A stretch of DNA of 64,000 nucleotides from Paenibacillaceae bacterium (GTDB taxonomy: Bacteria; Bacillota; Bacilli; Paenibacillales; Paenibacillaceae), in the NCBI GenBank assembly GCA_900766135.1, contig CAAFUF010000029.1, forward strand, positions 62,001 to 126,000. The letters are read 5' to 3'. Below are positions 43,747 to 51,995 of the stretch, one piece after another. Numbering within the stretch: the stretch's first letter is position 1; every line of letters starts with the position of its first letter. A program made the translations under genes and the position numbers. Below the pieces are notes generated by a model. The model searched no databases. It was not told the DNA's origin and was given only the letters and a program-made list of their open reading frames with translations.

Positions 43747-45309
43747 TTAGTTCCCTGGGGTATATTCGTAAAGGTAATCCTGGTTAATGACGCCGTCGTT
43801 GCGAGCTGGCGGCGGAAACATCTGCTCGGCGGTACGGATCGCCGTCAGCAGTGCCTTGGCCTTGTTCACCGACTCCTGATATTCGTTCTCCGGAATGGAA
43901 TCCCACACGATTCCACCGCCGGCCTGCACGTAAGCCTTACCTTGCTTGAATACGATCGTGCGGATCGTAATGCAGGAATCCATGTTCCCCGAAAACCCAA
44001 GATAACCGATGGCCCCGGCATAAGTGCCGCGCGCTTCCCGCTCCAGCTCGGCGATAATCTCCATCGCCCGCAGCTTCGGCGCGCCCGAGACCGTTCCTGC
44101 CGGCAGGCAGGACAGAAAGGCATCGAAGAAATCCTTGTCATCCCGCAGCCTACCGGACACCTTGGATACCATGTGCATCACGTGGGAGTAACGCTCGATA
44201 TCCATGTACGATTCGCAAGTCACGCTGCCGAAATCGGATACGCGGCCCAAATCGTTGCGGCCGAGGTCGACCAACATCAGGTGCTCCGCCCGCTCCTTTT
44301 CATCCTGCAGCAATTCTTTTTCCAGCGCCAAATCATCCTCTTCCGTTGCTCCCCGCGGTCTCGTTCCGGCAATCGGGCGAGTCTCCACCCGGCCGTTCTC
44401 TACCTTTACCAGCGCCTCGGGCGACGTTCCGACGATAATTTCCTCGTCCAGCTTAAGGTAATACATGTATGGCGACGGATTCAGGGTCCGCAGGACGCGG
44501 TAAACGTGAAGCGGATCCACTTCGGTTTCAATGTGGAATCGCTGCGACAATACGACTTGAAAAATATCGCCCGCCCGGATATACTCCTTCGCCTTATCCA
44601 CATTCGCAATGAACTGCTCTTTCGTCAGATTGGACTTTACGTCCCCAAGATCGGTCACCGCCGGCAACGGTCTACGGTTAAAGCTTTCGCCCGGCCCTTC
44701 CTGCTGCAGCAGATCGGCCGCCTGGTCCAGCTTCAGCTCCGCTTCCGCATAAGCCCGGCGGATATCTTCGTCGCGGTCGCCCGGCTTTACGTGCACGTTC
44801 GCCACCAGCAGGATCCGCTGTTTCACGTGATCGAACACGATCACCGTGTCGCAGAACATAAACTGCATATCCTGCAGGTTCAGGTCATCGACCTGATGGG
44901 CCGGCAATTTCTCATAGTACTGCAGCAGATCATAACCGAAAAACCCGATCGCCCCGCCCGTAAACGGCGGCATTTCCGGAAGCTTCGGACTGCGGTAGCC
45001 CCGCAGGATCGCCTTCAGCTCATCGACGGGCCGGGACGAACGCAGCCGTTCCTCGCCGCCTGCTCGCTCGATCGAAATGTCTCCTTTTTTAGCCGAAATG
45101 GTCAGGAACGGATCGGTGCCGATAAAAGAATACCGCGCCCACTGGCTGCCACCTTCCACGCTCTCCAGCAAAAATGCCCGCTCCCGCTGGGCGATGCGAC
45201 GGAAAATCCGGATTGGCGTTTCCATGTCGGCGAGCAACGTACGGGCAATCGGGATCAGATTGTATTCGTTCGCCAAAGCAATGACCTGTTCTACTTGCGG
45301 GGTTGCCAT
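43747..45309 (-). CDS. trpE: Anthranilate synthase component I
   Basis: 520 residues from the ATG after GGAAGTGAG. LLESVEGGSQWARYSFIG holds the LLES feedback-inhibition motif (tryptophan site). The C-terminal chorismate domain has RPIAGTRPRGAT and PAGTVSGAPKLRAMEI. No trpG follows; B. subtilis likewise uses the shared glutaminase encoded elsewhere. Confidence 0.97.
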   Translation of the reverse strand: MATPQVEQVIALANEYNLIPIARTLLADMETPIRIFRRIAQRERAFLLESVEGGSQWARYSFIGTDPFLTISAKKGDISIERAGGEERLRSSRPVDELKAILRGYRSPKLPEMPPFTGGAIGFFGYDLLQYYEKLPAHQVDDLNLQDMQFMFCDTVIVFDHVKQRILLVANVHVKPGDRDEDIRRAYAEAELKLDQAADLLQQEGPGESFNRRPLPAVTDLGDVKSNLTKEQFIANVDKAKEYIRAGDIFQVVLSQRFHIETEVDPLHVYRVLRTLNPSPYMYYLKLDEEIIVGTSPEALVKVENGRVETRPIAGTRPRGATEEDDLALEKELLQDEKERAEHLMLVDLGRNDLGRVSDFGSVTCESYMDIERYSHVMHMVSKVSGRLRDDKDFFDAFLSCLPAGTVSGAPKLRAMEIIAELEREARGTYAGAIGYLGFSGNMDSCITIRTIVFKQGKAYVQAGGGIVWDSIPENEYQESVNKAKALLTAIRTAEQMFPPPARNDGVINQDYLYEYTPGN

Positions 45310-45345
45310 GTCTCTCACTTCCTTTTCGGGATGGTTTAGAGCCAA

Positions 45346-45375
45346 ATAAAAAAACCTCTACCGAAGTAGAGGTTT
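45346..45375 (-). terminator. trp leader attenuator terminator
   Basis: AACCTCTAC-UUCG-GUAGAGGUU on the minus strand, a 9-bp stem with a UUCG loop, runs into seven T about 40 bp before the trpE ATG. Confidence 0.9.
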
Positions 45376-45486
45376 TGGGATTTGCGGTTTATGGGAAAGC
45401 TCCGCCCCGAACGATACGTCATGTCGATCATTTCTCTACAATAGAAAATGACAAATGACAGAAATGCATTCGGAAACAGGCATTCG

Positions 45487-45589
45487 CTCAGCTAAACTCG
45501 ACTCATCTCAACTCGACTCTACTCGACTCTAAAAATACTCGTTTGCTAAAACTCAACTAACTTGCTCTATTGCACTCATCTAAAATCTA
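45487..45589 (-). promoter_or_regulatory. TRAP-binding site: 17 G/UAG triplets in the trp leader
   Basis: Reading minus, triplets end at plus-strand positions 45487, 45492, 45497, 45502, 45507, 45512, 45517, 45522 and 45527 at an exact 5-nt period; eight more lie at 45538, 45546, 45552, 45557, 45567, 45575, 45580 and 45587. TRAP binds eleven such repeats spaced by two or three bases. The protein itself is encoded at 57691-57942. Confidence 0.9.
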
Positions 45590-45594
45590 AAATA

Positions 45595-45624
45595 ACTATA
45601 CCTTATCGGCGGCCTGTTTGGCAA
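45595..45624 (-). promoter_or_regulatory. Promoter of trpEDCFBA-hisC-tyrA
   Basis: TTGCCA (45619-45624) and TATAGT (45595-45600) with an 18-bp spacer would start RNA near 45588, right before the first triplet. Confidence 0.65.
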
Positions 45625-45678
45625 CCCAAACCTCAAGGCGAAATCCTCGCTCTTGGTTTGTCGTTTCGCCTTCTACGC

Positions 45679-46053
45679 TCAGGAATTGGAGGTGCTGAGG
45701 TCCGGGCGGAGGCTGCGGGCTTCGTTCAAATACACGTGCTTCATGTCCCGCTGTCCTTTGGTCGTGTTCACCTGAATCAGCAAGCGAATGCATTTCGGCA
45801 GGGCGCCTTGAACCGGGATCTCAGTGGAGCACATGAGCGGAACCATATCCCAGCCGCTCAAGACCCGGATGGCGCGAGCCGGGAAGGTGGCGTCCAAATC
45901 CGGCGTGACCGTGATCCAGACGCTGCAAATATCCTCGGGTTCGATTTCGTTGCGCGCGACAATTTCCTTCAACAACGCGGCCGTCGCATCCAATATTTCC
46001 TGCTCGTCGTTGCGGGCTACCGTCGTGGCTCCGCGAATGCCTCGGTTATACAT
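45679..46053 (-). CDS. aroH: Chorismate mutase, AroH type
   Basis: 124 residues. RGIRGATTVARNDEQEILDATAALL, VTPDLDATFPARAIR and VPLMCSTEIPVQGALPKCIRLL are the trimeric AroH motifs. It makes prephenate for tyrosine and phenylalanine, and lies immediately before the trp leader as in B. subtilis. Confidence 0.97.
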   Translation of the reverse strand: MYNRGIRGATTVARNDEQEILDATAALLKEIVARNEIEPEDICSVWITVTPDLDATFPARAIRVLSGWDMVPLMCSTEIPVQGALPKCIRLLIQVNTTKGQRDMKHVYLNEARSLRPDLSTSNS

Positions 46054-47149
46054 GTTGTCCCTCCTCTTTCAATTCGGCAATCACTTGGCGAACTTCATCC
46101 AATGTGACGTCGGAGACAATCTCCACCTGCCCGATCGCCACCGGCAAAATAAATACCATCGCCTGTTCTTTAAACTTCTTGTCGTGCATCATGGCACCGA
46201 TCAAATCCGGCTCGTTCAAATGTGCCGGCATCGCCGTCGGCAATCCAAAACCGCTCAGCAAGGAGACCGTCTCCTCATAAATTTGCGGATCCCGGCCCCG
46301 GTTCACCGCCAGCTTCGCCGCGGCCGCCATCCCGATCGAGATCGCTTCCCCATGCAAAAATTCACCATACCCGCCGATCGCTTCGATCGCATGGCCCAAC
46401 GTATGCCCCAGATTCAGAATCGCGCGGAGACCGTTCTCCCGCTCATCCACGGATACTACCTGGGCCTTAATCGAGCAGCCCTGGGTCAATCCGTACCCGA
46501 GCGCCTCTGGATCTAAAGCCAGCAAGTCGGCCGTATGCTCACGGCACCAGTCAGCAAATGCCGAATCCCAGATCAACCCATGCTTGACCATTTCGGACAA
46601 GCCGGCCCGGACGTCGCGCGGCGGCAGGCTTTGCAGGCTGTCCACGTCATAGAGTACCATTTCCGGCTGATGAAAAGCGCCGATCATATTTTTGGCGAGC
46701 CGATGGTTGACCGCTACCTTCCCTCCGACACTGCTGTCGTGAGCCAGGATCGTCGTTGGCATCTGCACGAACGCCACGCCGCGCATATACGTTGCCGCCA
46801 CGAAGCCGGCCAAATCGCCGACGACGCCGCCGCCCAGCGCCACCACGGACGAACGGCGGTCCAAGCCGCCTTCAATGGCCGTGGTCATGACGTCCTCGTA
46901 GACGTCCAGCGATTTTGACTTTTCGCCGGCTTTGACCACTTTGCTGACCGTCCGATAGCCTTTGGCCTGCAGCGAGGCTTCGACGATCGGGAGATACTTC
47001 GGCGCGACATGATCGTCGGTGACAATCAGGACGGGGCTTTTCGCCGACAGCTTATGCTGCTCGAAGAAATCCCCGGCCTTCCCCAGCAAGCCGCCGCCGA
47101 TATAAATCGGATAAGAACGTTCGCCCAAGTCGACCTGCAGCGTTCTCAT
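46046..47149 (-). CDS. aroB: 3-dehydroquinate synthase
   Basis: 367 residues. GGGVVGDLAGFVAATYMRGV binds NAD/substrate and LNLGHTLGHAIE supplies a zinc histidine pair. The ATG shares one base with the aroC stop. It catalyses the second step of the shikimate pathway. Confidence 0.97.
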   Translation of the reverse strand: MRTLQVDLGERSYPIYIGGGLLGKAGDFFEQHKLSAKSPVLIVTDDHVAPKYLPIVEASLQAKGYRTVSKVVKAGEKSKSLDVYEDVMTTAIEGGLDRRSSVVALGGGVVGDLAGFVAATYMRGVAFVQMPTTILAHDSSVGGKVAVNHRLAKNMIGAFHQPEMVLYDVDSLQSLPPRDVRAGLSEMVKHGLIWDSAFADWCREHTADLLALDPEALGYGLTQGCSIKAQVVSVDERENGLRAILNLGHTLGHAIEAIGGYGEFLHGEAISIGMAAAAKLAVNRGRDPQIYEETVSLLSGFGLPTAMPAHLNEPDLIGAMMHDKKFKEQAMVFILPVAIGQVEIVSDVTLDEVRQVIAELKEEGQHV

Positions 47150-48318
47150 CAATACTCCTCCAATTGAGCCAGGTATCCCCGGTAATTGCGCTCGATCTCG
47201 CCGATCGAGTCGCCGCCGAATTTCTCCAGGAACGCTTTGGCGACCTCCCAGGCTACCACGTGCTCGAGCACGACGCTAGCTGCCGGTACAGCGCAAGCGT
47301 CCGAACGCTCCACTTGGGCGGCAAACGCCTCGCGGGTGTCGATGTCTACGCTTTGCAGCGGCTTATACAACGTCGGAATCGGCTTCATTACGCCGCGGAC
47401 GACGATCGGCATGCCGTTGGTCATCCCGCCCTCGAATCCGCCAAGCCGGTTGGTAGCTCGGTAATAGCCGCGCTCCTCGCTGTACAGGATTTCATCGTGA
47501 ACCTTGGAACCCGGCAGCGTACCGGCTTCGAAACCGATGCCGATCTCCACGCCTTTGAACGCGTTGATCGACATCACCGCTTGCGCGATGCGTCCGTCCA
47601 GCTTGCGATCGTATTGCACATGGCTGCCTAGTCCGACCGGCGCGCCTTCGACGATGCATTCGACGATTCCGCCGATGGAGTCGCCTTCCTCCTTGATCTT
47701 ATCGATGTAGGCTTCCATCTTCTTCTCCGTCTCGGGATCGGCAACCCGGACCGAGGAAGCTTCGGTTACGCGAGCCAGCTCGTCGAGCGGCAAGTGATGC
47801 GGCGGCGCTTCGATCTCGCCGATGCGGATGACATGCCCGGCGATGCGGATCCCGAAGCGCTCCAGGAGCTGCTTGGCCACCGCTCCGACGGCCACGCGAA
47901 CGGCGGTTTCGCGCGCGCTCGAACGCTCCAGCACATTGCGCAGGTCTTTATGGTCATACTTCAAGCCGCCGTTCAGATCGGCGTGCCCCGGGCGTGGACG
48001 ATGGACTCTGCGTTTCTCCTCGTCCGTTCCTTCGATCGGCTCGATATTCATGATTTTCTGCCAGTGCTTCCAGTCGTTGTTCTCCACGACCAACGCCACC
48101 GGCGCTCCTGTTGTGTAACCGTGGCGGACGCCGCCGACGATTTGCGCCGTATCCTTTTCGATTTGCATCCGCCGGCCGCGGCCGTACCCTTTTTGACGGC
48201 GGGCCAGTTCGAAGTTCAGCGCTTCGAAATCCAGCTGCAAATGGCTAGGCAAACCTTCGATAATCGCAGTCAACTGGGGTCCATGCGTCTCCCCGGCTGT
48301 TAAGTATCGCAAACTCAT
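47149..48318 (-). CDS. aroC: Chorismate synthase
   Basis: 389 residues. RQKGYGRGRRMQIEKD and RSSARETAVRVAVGA are the FMN and EPSP contact segments. It makes chorismate, the branch point for Trp, Tyr/Phe and here the futalosine pathway. It heads aroC-aroB-aroH (called aroF in B. subtilis). Confidence 0.97.
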   Translation of the reverse strand: MSLRYLTAGETHGPQLTAIIEGLPSHLQLDFEALNFELARRQKGYGRGRRMQIEKDTAQIVGGVRHGYTTGAPVALVVENNDWKHWQKIMNIEPIEGTDEEKRRVHRPRPGHADLNGGLKYDHKDLRNVLERSSARETAVRVAVGAVAKQLLERFGIRIAGHVIRIGEIEAPPHHLPLDELARVTEASSVRVADPETEKKMEAYIDKIKEEGDSIGGIVECIVEGAPVGLGSHVQYDRKLDGRIAQAVMSINAFKGVEIGIGFEAGTLPGSKVHDEILYSEERGYYRATNRLGGFEGGMTNGMPIVVRGVMKPIPTLYKPLQSVDIDTREAFAAQVERSDACAVPAASVVLEHVVAWEVAKAFLEKFGGDSIGEIERNYRGYLAQLEEY

Positions 48319-48382
48319 GATGTTGCGTTCCCCCTTTAAACTGTTAAACTGTAAAGAGCTAAAACCCGATGATATCTTTGCT

Positions 48383-48412
48383 CATTATAATATTGAATCC
48401 TGCATTCTGTCA
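48383..48412 (-). promoter_or_regulatory. Promoter before aroC
   Basis: GTGACA (48407-48412) and TATAAT (48383-48388) with an 18-bp spacer on the minus strand. A large inverted repeat lies further upstream at 48487-48531. Confidence 0.55.
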
Positions 48413-48486
48413 CGTGGTGATTCGCTTTTGTTACTCTTGCTCCCTCCGATTCACGTTGCTACAAAGGGCGCAAGGCCATGCCCGGA

Positions 48487-48531
48487 CCGGATTTTCGCTC
48501 CGCCTCCGCTTGAGGCTTGCCAAAAATCCGG
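48487..48531. repeat. Hairpin after the CNNM gene
   Basis: CCGGATTTT pairs with AAAATCCGG around an inner GCCTCCGC...AGGC stem. No clear T run follows, but its place 20 bp beyond the stop suggests a 3' end structure. Confidence 0.55.
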
Positions 48532-48550
48532 TGGGCGCACTTACCGACGT

Positions 48551-49888
48551 TTATTCCGCCGGAACCGCATGGGCCCGGAACGTCCCCTCCGGTTCGGCCA
48601 GCTTGGTCGCCGCCAACTTGCGGATTCGATGCTGACCCACTTCGCGCACGGCGAACATATAACCGCCGTATTCGAATTCCGGCTTTTCATTGATCGTGGG
48701 GATGCGTCTCAGCTGTCCGATCATAAACCCGCTCAGCGTATCGTAGTGCTCGATGGGCAGCTTGATATCCAGGATGTCCTGGGCATCATCGAGGGAAATC
48801 GTGCCGCTGAACAGGTAACTGCCTTCCCCAACCTGCTCGTATTCGCGTTCCTCTTCGTCGTGTTCGTCATAAATGTTGCCGACGATTTCCTCCAGCAGAT
48901 CCTCCATCGTCACGATCCCGGCGGTGCCGCCGTATTCGTCGACGACGATCGCCATATGGATGCGGTTTTGCTGCATTTCCTCGAACAGCTCGTTGGTTTT
49001 TTTGGAGATCGGGATGAAGTACGGCGGTGTCACCAGCTCCTGCAAATTCCAGTTCTCCTTCTCCCCGTTCCGCAAAAAGCGGATCAAATCCTTACTGTGC
49101 AAAATTCCGATCAGGTTGTCGATCGTTTCCTCGTACACCGGGAACCGGGTATACTGCTCCTTGTCGGCAATTTCGGCCACGGTCTGTTGGTCGGCATCCA
49201 CGGGAATCGCCACAACGTCGATCCGGTGCGTCATGATATCGGACACGGTCAGATTGTCGAAGTCAAAAATATTGTTGATCATCAGCCGTTCGCTGGGCTG
49301 GATCGTCCCCATTTCCTCCCCGGTATCCAGCATCATGCGAATCTCCTCCTCGGAGACCTCCTCATCGTTGGCGTTCGGATCGATGCCGAACAGCCGGACG
49401 AGCAGGTTCGTGGACGTCGTTAACAGCTTCACGAACGGTGCGGTAGCTTTGGACAGCACGGACAACGTCGTGGCCGCAAACATCGCCATGGCTTCGGCTT
49501 TTTTCATCGCCACCCGTTTCGGCACCAACTCGCCAAGGACCAACTGGAAGTAGGAGAGCAGCAGCGTAATGACGATGAGCGAAATCGTGCTCAGCACGTT
49601 CTCGGGAATCGGCAACCCCAGGCGGATCAGGTAAGCCGCCAGGTCGCCGGCGAAGCTCTCCCCGGCAAAGGCACTGGCAAAAAAGCCCGCCAGCGTGATG
49701 CCAATCTGAATCGTAGCCAGGAACTTGCTGGGCTCGCCGAGCAAGCCGACGATCACCTTCGCTTTCCGGTGGCCCTGTCCGGCCATCGCTTTGATTTTAT
49801 TATCGTTCAGGGAGATCAAGGCGATTTCCGATGCGGCAAAAAAAGCATTAATCAAAATTAAGATCAAAATGACCAATAGTTCCAACAA
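48551..49888 (-). CDS. CNNM/CorC (hemolysin C) family membrane protein with CBS pair
   Basis: About 445 residues. An N-terminal CNNM domain has three or four membrane segments (LLVILILILINAFFAASEIALISLN and later GLPIPENVLSTISLIVITLLLSY), followed by two CBS domains (IMTHRIDVVAIPVDADQQTVAEIADKEQYTRFPVYEE) and a CorC/HlyC tail. Relatives in Firmicutes move Mg2+ (MpfA, YhdP), mostly as exporters. Start is probably TTG at 49888, nine bases after GGAGG. A separate leader unit precedes it. Confidence 0.88.
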   Translation of the reverse strand: MLELLVILILILINAFFAASEIALISLNDNKIKAMAGQGHRKAKVIVGLLGEPSKFLATIQIGITLAGFFASAFAGESFAGDLAAYLIRLGLPIPENVLSTISLIVITLLLSYFQLVLGELVPKRVAMKKAEAMAMFAATTLSVLSKATAPFVKLLTTSTNLLVRLFGIDPNANDEEVSEEEIRMMLDTGEEMGTIQPSERLMINNIFDFDNLTVSDIMTHRIDVVAIPVDADQQTVAEIADKEQYTRFPVYEETIDNLIGILHSKDLIRFLRNGEKENWNLQELVTPPYFIPISKKTNELFEEMQQNRIHMAIVVDEYGGTAGIVTMEDLLEEIVGNIYDEHDEEEREYEQVGEGSYLFSGTISLDDAQDILDIKLPIEHYDTLSGFMIGQLRRIPTINEKPEFEYGGYMFAVREVGQHRIRKLAATKLAEPEGTFRAHAVPAE

Positions 49889-49949
49889 TCCATTCCACCT
49901 CCAAAAATTTCCCCGGTTTAGTTTGAGGTTGTCACCCTGCGGATATACG

Positions 49950-49996
49950 CAAAAAGGCATAACCCGCCGCCAAAAAATTGACGCAGGTTATGCCTG
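49950..49996 (-). terminator. Terminator overlapping the leader peptide stop codon
   Basis: AGGCATAACC pairs with GGTTATGCCT (10 bp) followed by TTTTT on the minus strand. Its 5' arm contains the last codons and TAA of the 27-codon frame; the CNNM gene begins about 65 bp further on. Confidence 0.8.
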
Positions 49997-50071
49997 AATT
50001 CCGCCGATGCCGAATCGGTTATTCTTTGGTTGTACCGTGTTGCTACTCTCCGGGTCGTCCGAATCGCTCAT
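49988..50071 (-). CDS. 27-residue acidic leader peptide or microprotein
   Basis: The frame from ATG 50071 begins MSDSDDPESS and ends GGIQA with TAA inside the terminator. AGGAGAGG stands about nine bases upstream. Four of the first eight residues are Asp or Glu and one is Pro. A longer in-frame extension upstream has no ribosome site and is rejected. Function is unknown; it may be a regulatory leader of the CNNM gene. Confidence 0.55.
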   Translation of the reverse strand: MSDSDDPESSNTVQPKNNRFGIGGIQA

Positions 50072-50104
50072 GGATGAAACCTCTCCTGACCTAAATTTAT
50101 AATT

Positions 50105-50133
50105 ATTATAGAAAGCTACCCGGCGGCTGTCAA
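50105..50133 (-). promoter_or_regulatory. Consensus sigma-A promoter of the leader peptide unit
   Basis: Exact TTGACA (50128-50133) and TATAAT (50105-50110), 17-bp spacer, minus strand. Start is expected near 50098, 27 nt before the ATG. Confidence 0.85.
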
Positions 50134-50232
50134 GAATTCCCCCGGAGCTCCAACGTAAAAAAGCGCCGCTTTCGCCTTGCATGGCGACCTCCGACGCTGC
50201 GATTCTTTGATTGGGCTTGGCCCATCTTCGGC

Positions 50233-50406
50233 CTATCTCAGTCCCGATGCCGATTGATTTCCCAGGGAAACGTCGCGCTGCAGGTCTATCGGGTAATCCT
50301 CCAGCATCCTTTTCAAATGCGAACCTTCGATCCCCAGCACCTGCGCGCATTCCTGCGGCGTCAAGAATCCCCGCCGGTAAGCTTCGATCACTTTTCGCTT
50401 GTCCAT
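50233..50406 (-). CDS. 57-residue hypothetical protein, HTH-like
   Basis: From the ATG after GGAGG. MDKRKVIEAYRRGFLTPQECAQVLGIEGSHLKRMLEDYP looks like a small helix-turn-helix (GFLTPQECAQVLGI-n-LKRML). No family is recognised. It lies between the cheR side repeat and the CNNM leader. Confidence 0.6.
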   Translation of the reverse strand: MDKRKVIEAYRRGFLTPQECAQVLGIEGSHLKRMLEDYPIDLQRDVSLGNQSASGLR

Positions 50407-50447
50407 GACCTGACCTCCATTGACTGTATGGTCCAAGTATAGGAAAG

Positions 50448-50603
50448 AACCGTCAAGAATATACCGTCGGCTTTGGATCACGAAGTAGTTCAATGCAGCA
50501 AAATCGTCATCGAATCTTGAATTCAGATGCTCGCTCCGCTACTCACTCCCCTCTTCATCCAACCTTCTCGGTGCTAAGAAGCCAAAAATTTTGATCATGA
50601 AGC
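50448..50603 (-). repeat. Degraded, reverse-oriented copy of the structured repeat
   Basis: The minus strand keeps GGCTTCTTAGCACCGAGAAGGTTGGATGAAG-like, GAGTAGCGGAGCG, GAATTCAAGATTCGA and TTCGTGATCCAAAGCCG segments in order (pieces only quoted). It lies about 20 bp beyond the cheR stop and spans the upstream region of the 57-residue gene. Confidence 0.65.
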
Positions 50604-50621
50604 AGATCGATGAGGCTAATC

Positions 50622-51455
50622 TTACCCTTTCTTCCGGTAAAAGAACGTCTCCGCCGCCTCCAGGTCGTATTGGCCCGGCGAGAAGATCTGCTCCGTGCTG
50701 CCGACGAACAGGACGCCGCCGGGACGCAGCGCACGCGAAAACTTAAGATAAAGCCCTTGCTTCGCTTCTTCGGTAAAATAAATCATGACGTTGCGGCAAA
50801 CGATCAGGTCGAAACCCTCTTCGAACGTATCCAACAACAGGTTTTGCTTCTTGAACGTGACCGCCTTCTTCAGCTTCGGATCAAACCGGTACATGTGGCC
50901 CTCCGGCGAAAAATAACGCTCGGCCACCGCTTTCGGCACATCCTTCAACGAACGCTCCAGATACAGCCCTTCCTGGGCTTTGCCCAGCGCCCCGTCATCG
51001 ATATCCGTCGCCAGCAGGTAGGTGTTCGGCAGCAATCCCAGATCCGCCAGGATCATCGTCAGCGTGTACGGCTCCTCGCCCGTCGAGCAGGCCGCGCTCC
51101 ATACCTTCAGCTTCGGCCGTCCGGCCGCCAGCTCCGGCAGCACCGAATCCCGCAGTACTTCCCAACGGTTGGGGTTTCGCCAGAATTCGGACACGTTGAT
51201 CGTCATCTTGTCCAAAAATTCATAAAACAACGGCTTGTTGCTCATCATCGCCGCGTAAAAATCCGCAAACGTCGCATAGCCGTTTTTGTTGCGCAACGTC
51301 GTCAGACGCCGCTTCATTTGCGCTTCCTTGTATTGGGCCAAATCGATGCCCGTGCTTTTCTTGATGCTTTGGATAAAGCCGAGGTAATCCGGATCCGGTG
51401 CCGTCTCTGCGTTGTCTGCCCGAGGAATGTCGGAAAAAATTCGGTTCAGATCCAT
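50622..51455 (-). CDS. cheR: Chemotaxis protein methyltransferase
   Basis: 277 residues. N-terminal helical domain, then VWSAACSTGEEPYTLTMIL (SAM site) and FDLIVCRNVMIYF. CheR methylates receptor glutamates for adaptation. It overlaps ndk by ten bases, matching the B. subtilis order ndk-cheR-aro. Confidence 0.95.
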   Translation of the reverse strand: MDLNRIFSDIPRADNAETAPDPDYLGFIQSIKKSTGIDLAQYKEAQMKRRLTTLRNKNGYATFADFYAAMMSNKPLFYEFLDKMTINVSEFWRNPNRWEVLRDSVLPELAAGRPKLKVWSAACSTGEEPYTLTMILADLGLLPNTYLLATDIDDGALGKAQEGLYLERSLKDVPKAVAERYFSPEGHMYRFDPKLKKAVTFKKQNLLLDTFEEGFDLIVCRNVMIYFTEEAKQGLYLKFSRALRPGGVLFVGSTEQIFSPGQYDLEAAETFFYRKKG

Positions 51456-51889
51456 GGGCTCACGCTTCTCGTGTACTGCACAAGCTCTTGCGGCGCAAAG
51501 AAATTGGCGATTTCCCGCTCCGCGCTTTCCGCTCCGTCGGAACCATGAATCAGATTAAACGGCGTATGGGCGGCAAAGTCGCCTCGAATCGTGCCGGGAA
51601 GCGCCTCCGTTACTTTCGTTTTGCCGATGACCATGCGCGACAAGGTGATGATGTCGTCCCCTTCCCACACCATGGCAAATACCGGCCCGGAAGTAATGAA
51701 GCCGACGAGCTCGCCGAAGAAAGGTTTGCCTTCGTGCTCCGCGTAATGCTTCTTCGCCTGGGCTTCCGTCACCTGAACCAGCTTGCCTGCGACCAGTTGA
51801 AAGCCTTTATCCTCGAACCGGCTGATGATTCTGCCGACCAGCCCGCGTTGCACGCCGTCCGGCTTAACCATTAAAAACGTTCTTTCCAT
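51446..51889 (-). CDS. ndk: Nucleoside diphosphate kinase
   Basis: 147 residues. MERTFLMVKPDGVQRGLVG at the start and NLIHGSDG with the phospho-His are invariant. The ATG has GGGAGGGG upstream. It equilibrates NTP pools. Confidence 0.97.
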   Translation of the reverse strand: MERTFLMVKPDGVQRGLVGRIISRFEDKGFQLVAGKLVQVTEAQAKKHYAEHEGKPFFGELVGFITSGPVFAMVWEGDDIITLSRMVIGKTKVTEALPGTIRGDFAAHTPFNLIHGSDGAESAEREIANFFAPQELVQYTRSVSPWI

Positions 51890-51925
51890 GGTTCCCCTCC
51901 CGAAATTAAACAGCATCATTTACGA

Positions 51926-51953
51926 TAAAAACCGGCCCTCCAAGAAGGCGGTT
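51926..51953 (-). terminator. Terminator after hepT
   Basis: AACCG-CCTT...AGGG-CCGGTTTTT stem and T run on the minus strand between hepT and ndk. Confidence 0.7.
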
Positions 51954-51995
51954 TCACCTGCATTTTACCAGATACTTGCGAAACAGGTAAAGCGT

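Noticed and set aside
43144..45339. Long plus-strand open frame opposite trpD/trpE
   Set aside because: The minus strand has clear TrpD and TrpE motifs; the plus frame has no ribosome site or recognisable domain and is explained by high GC.
49988..50350. 120-codon frame ending at the leader peptide stop
   Set aside because: Its upstream part has no ribosome site and includes the promoter; only the last 27 codons have an upstream Shine-Dalgarno.
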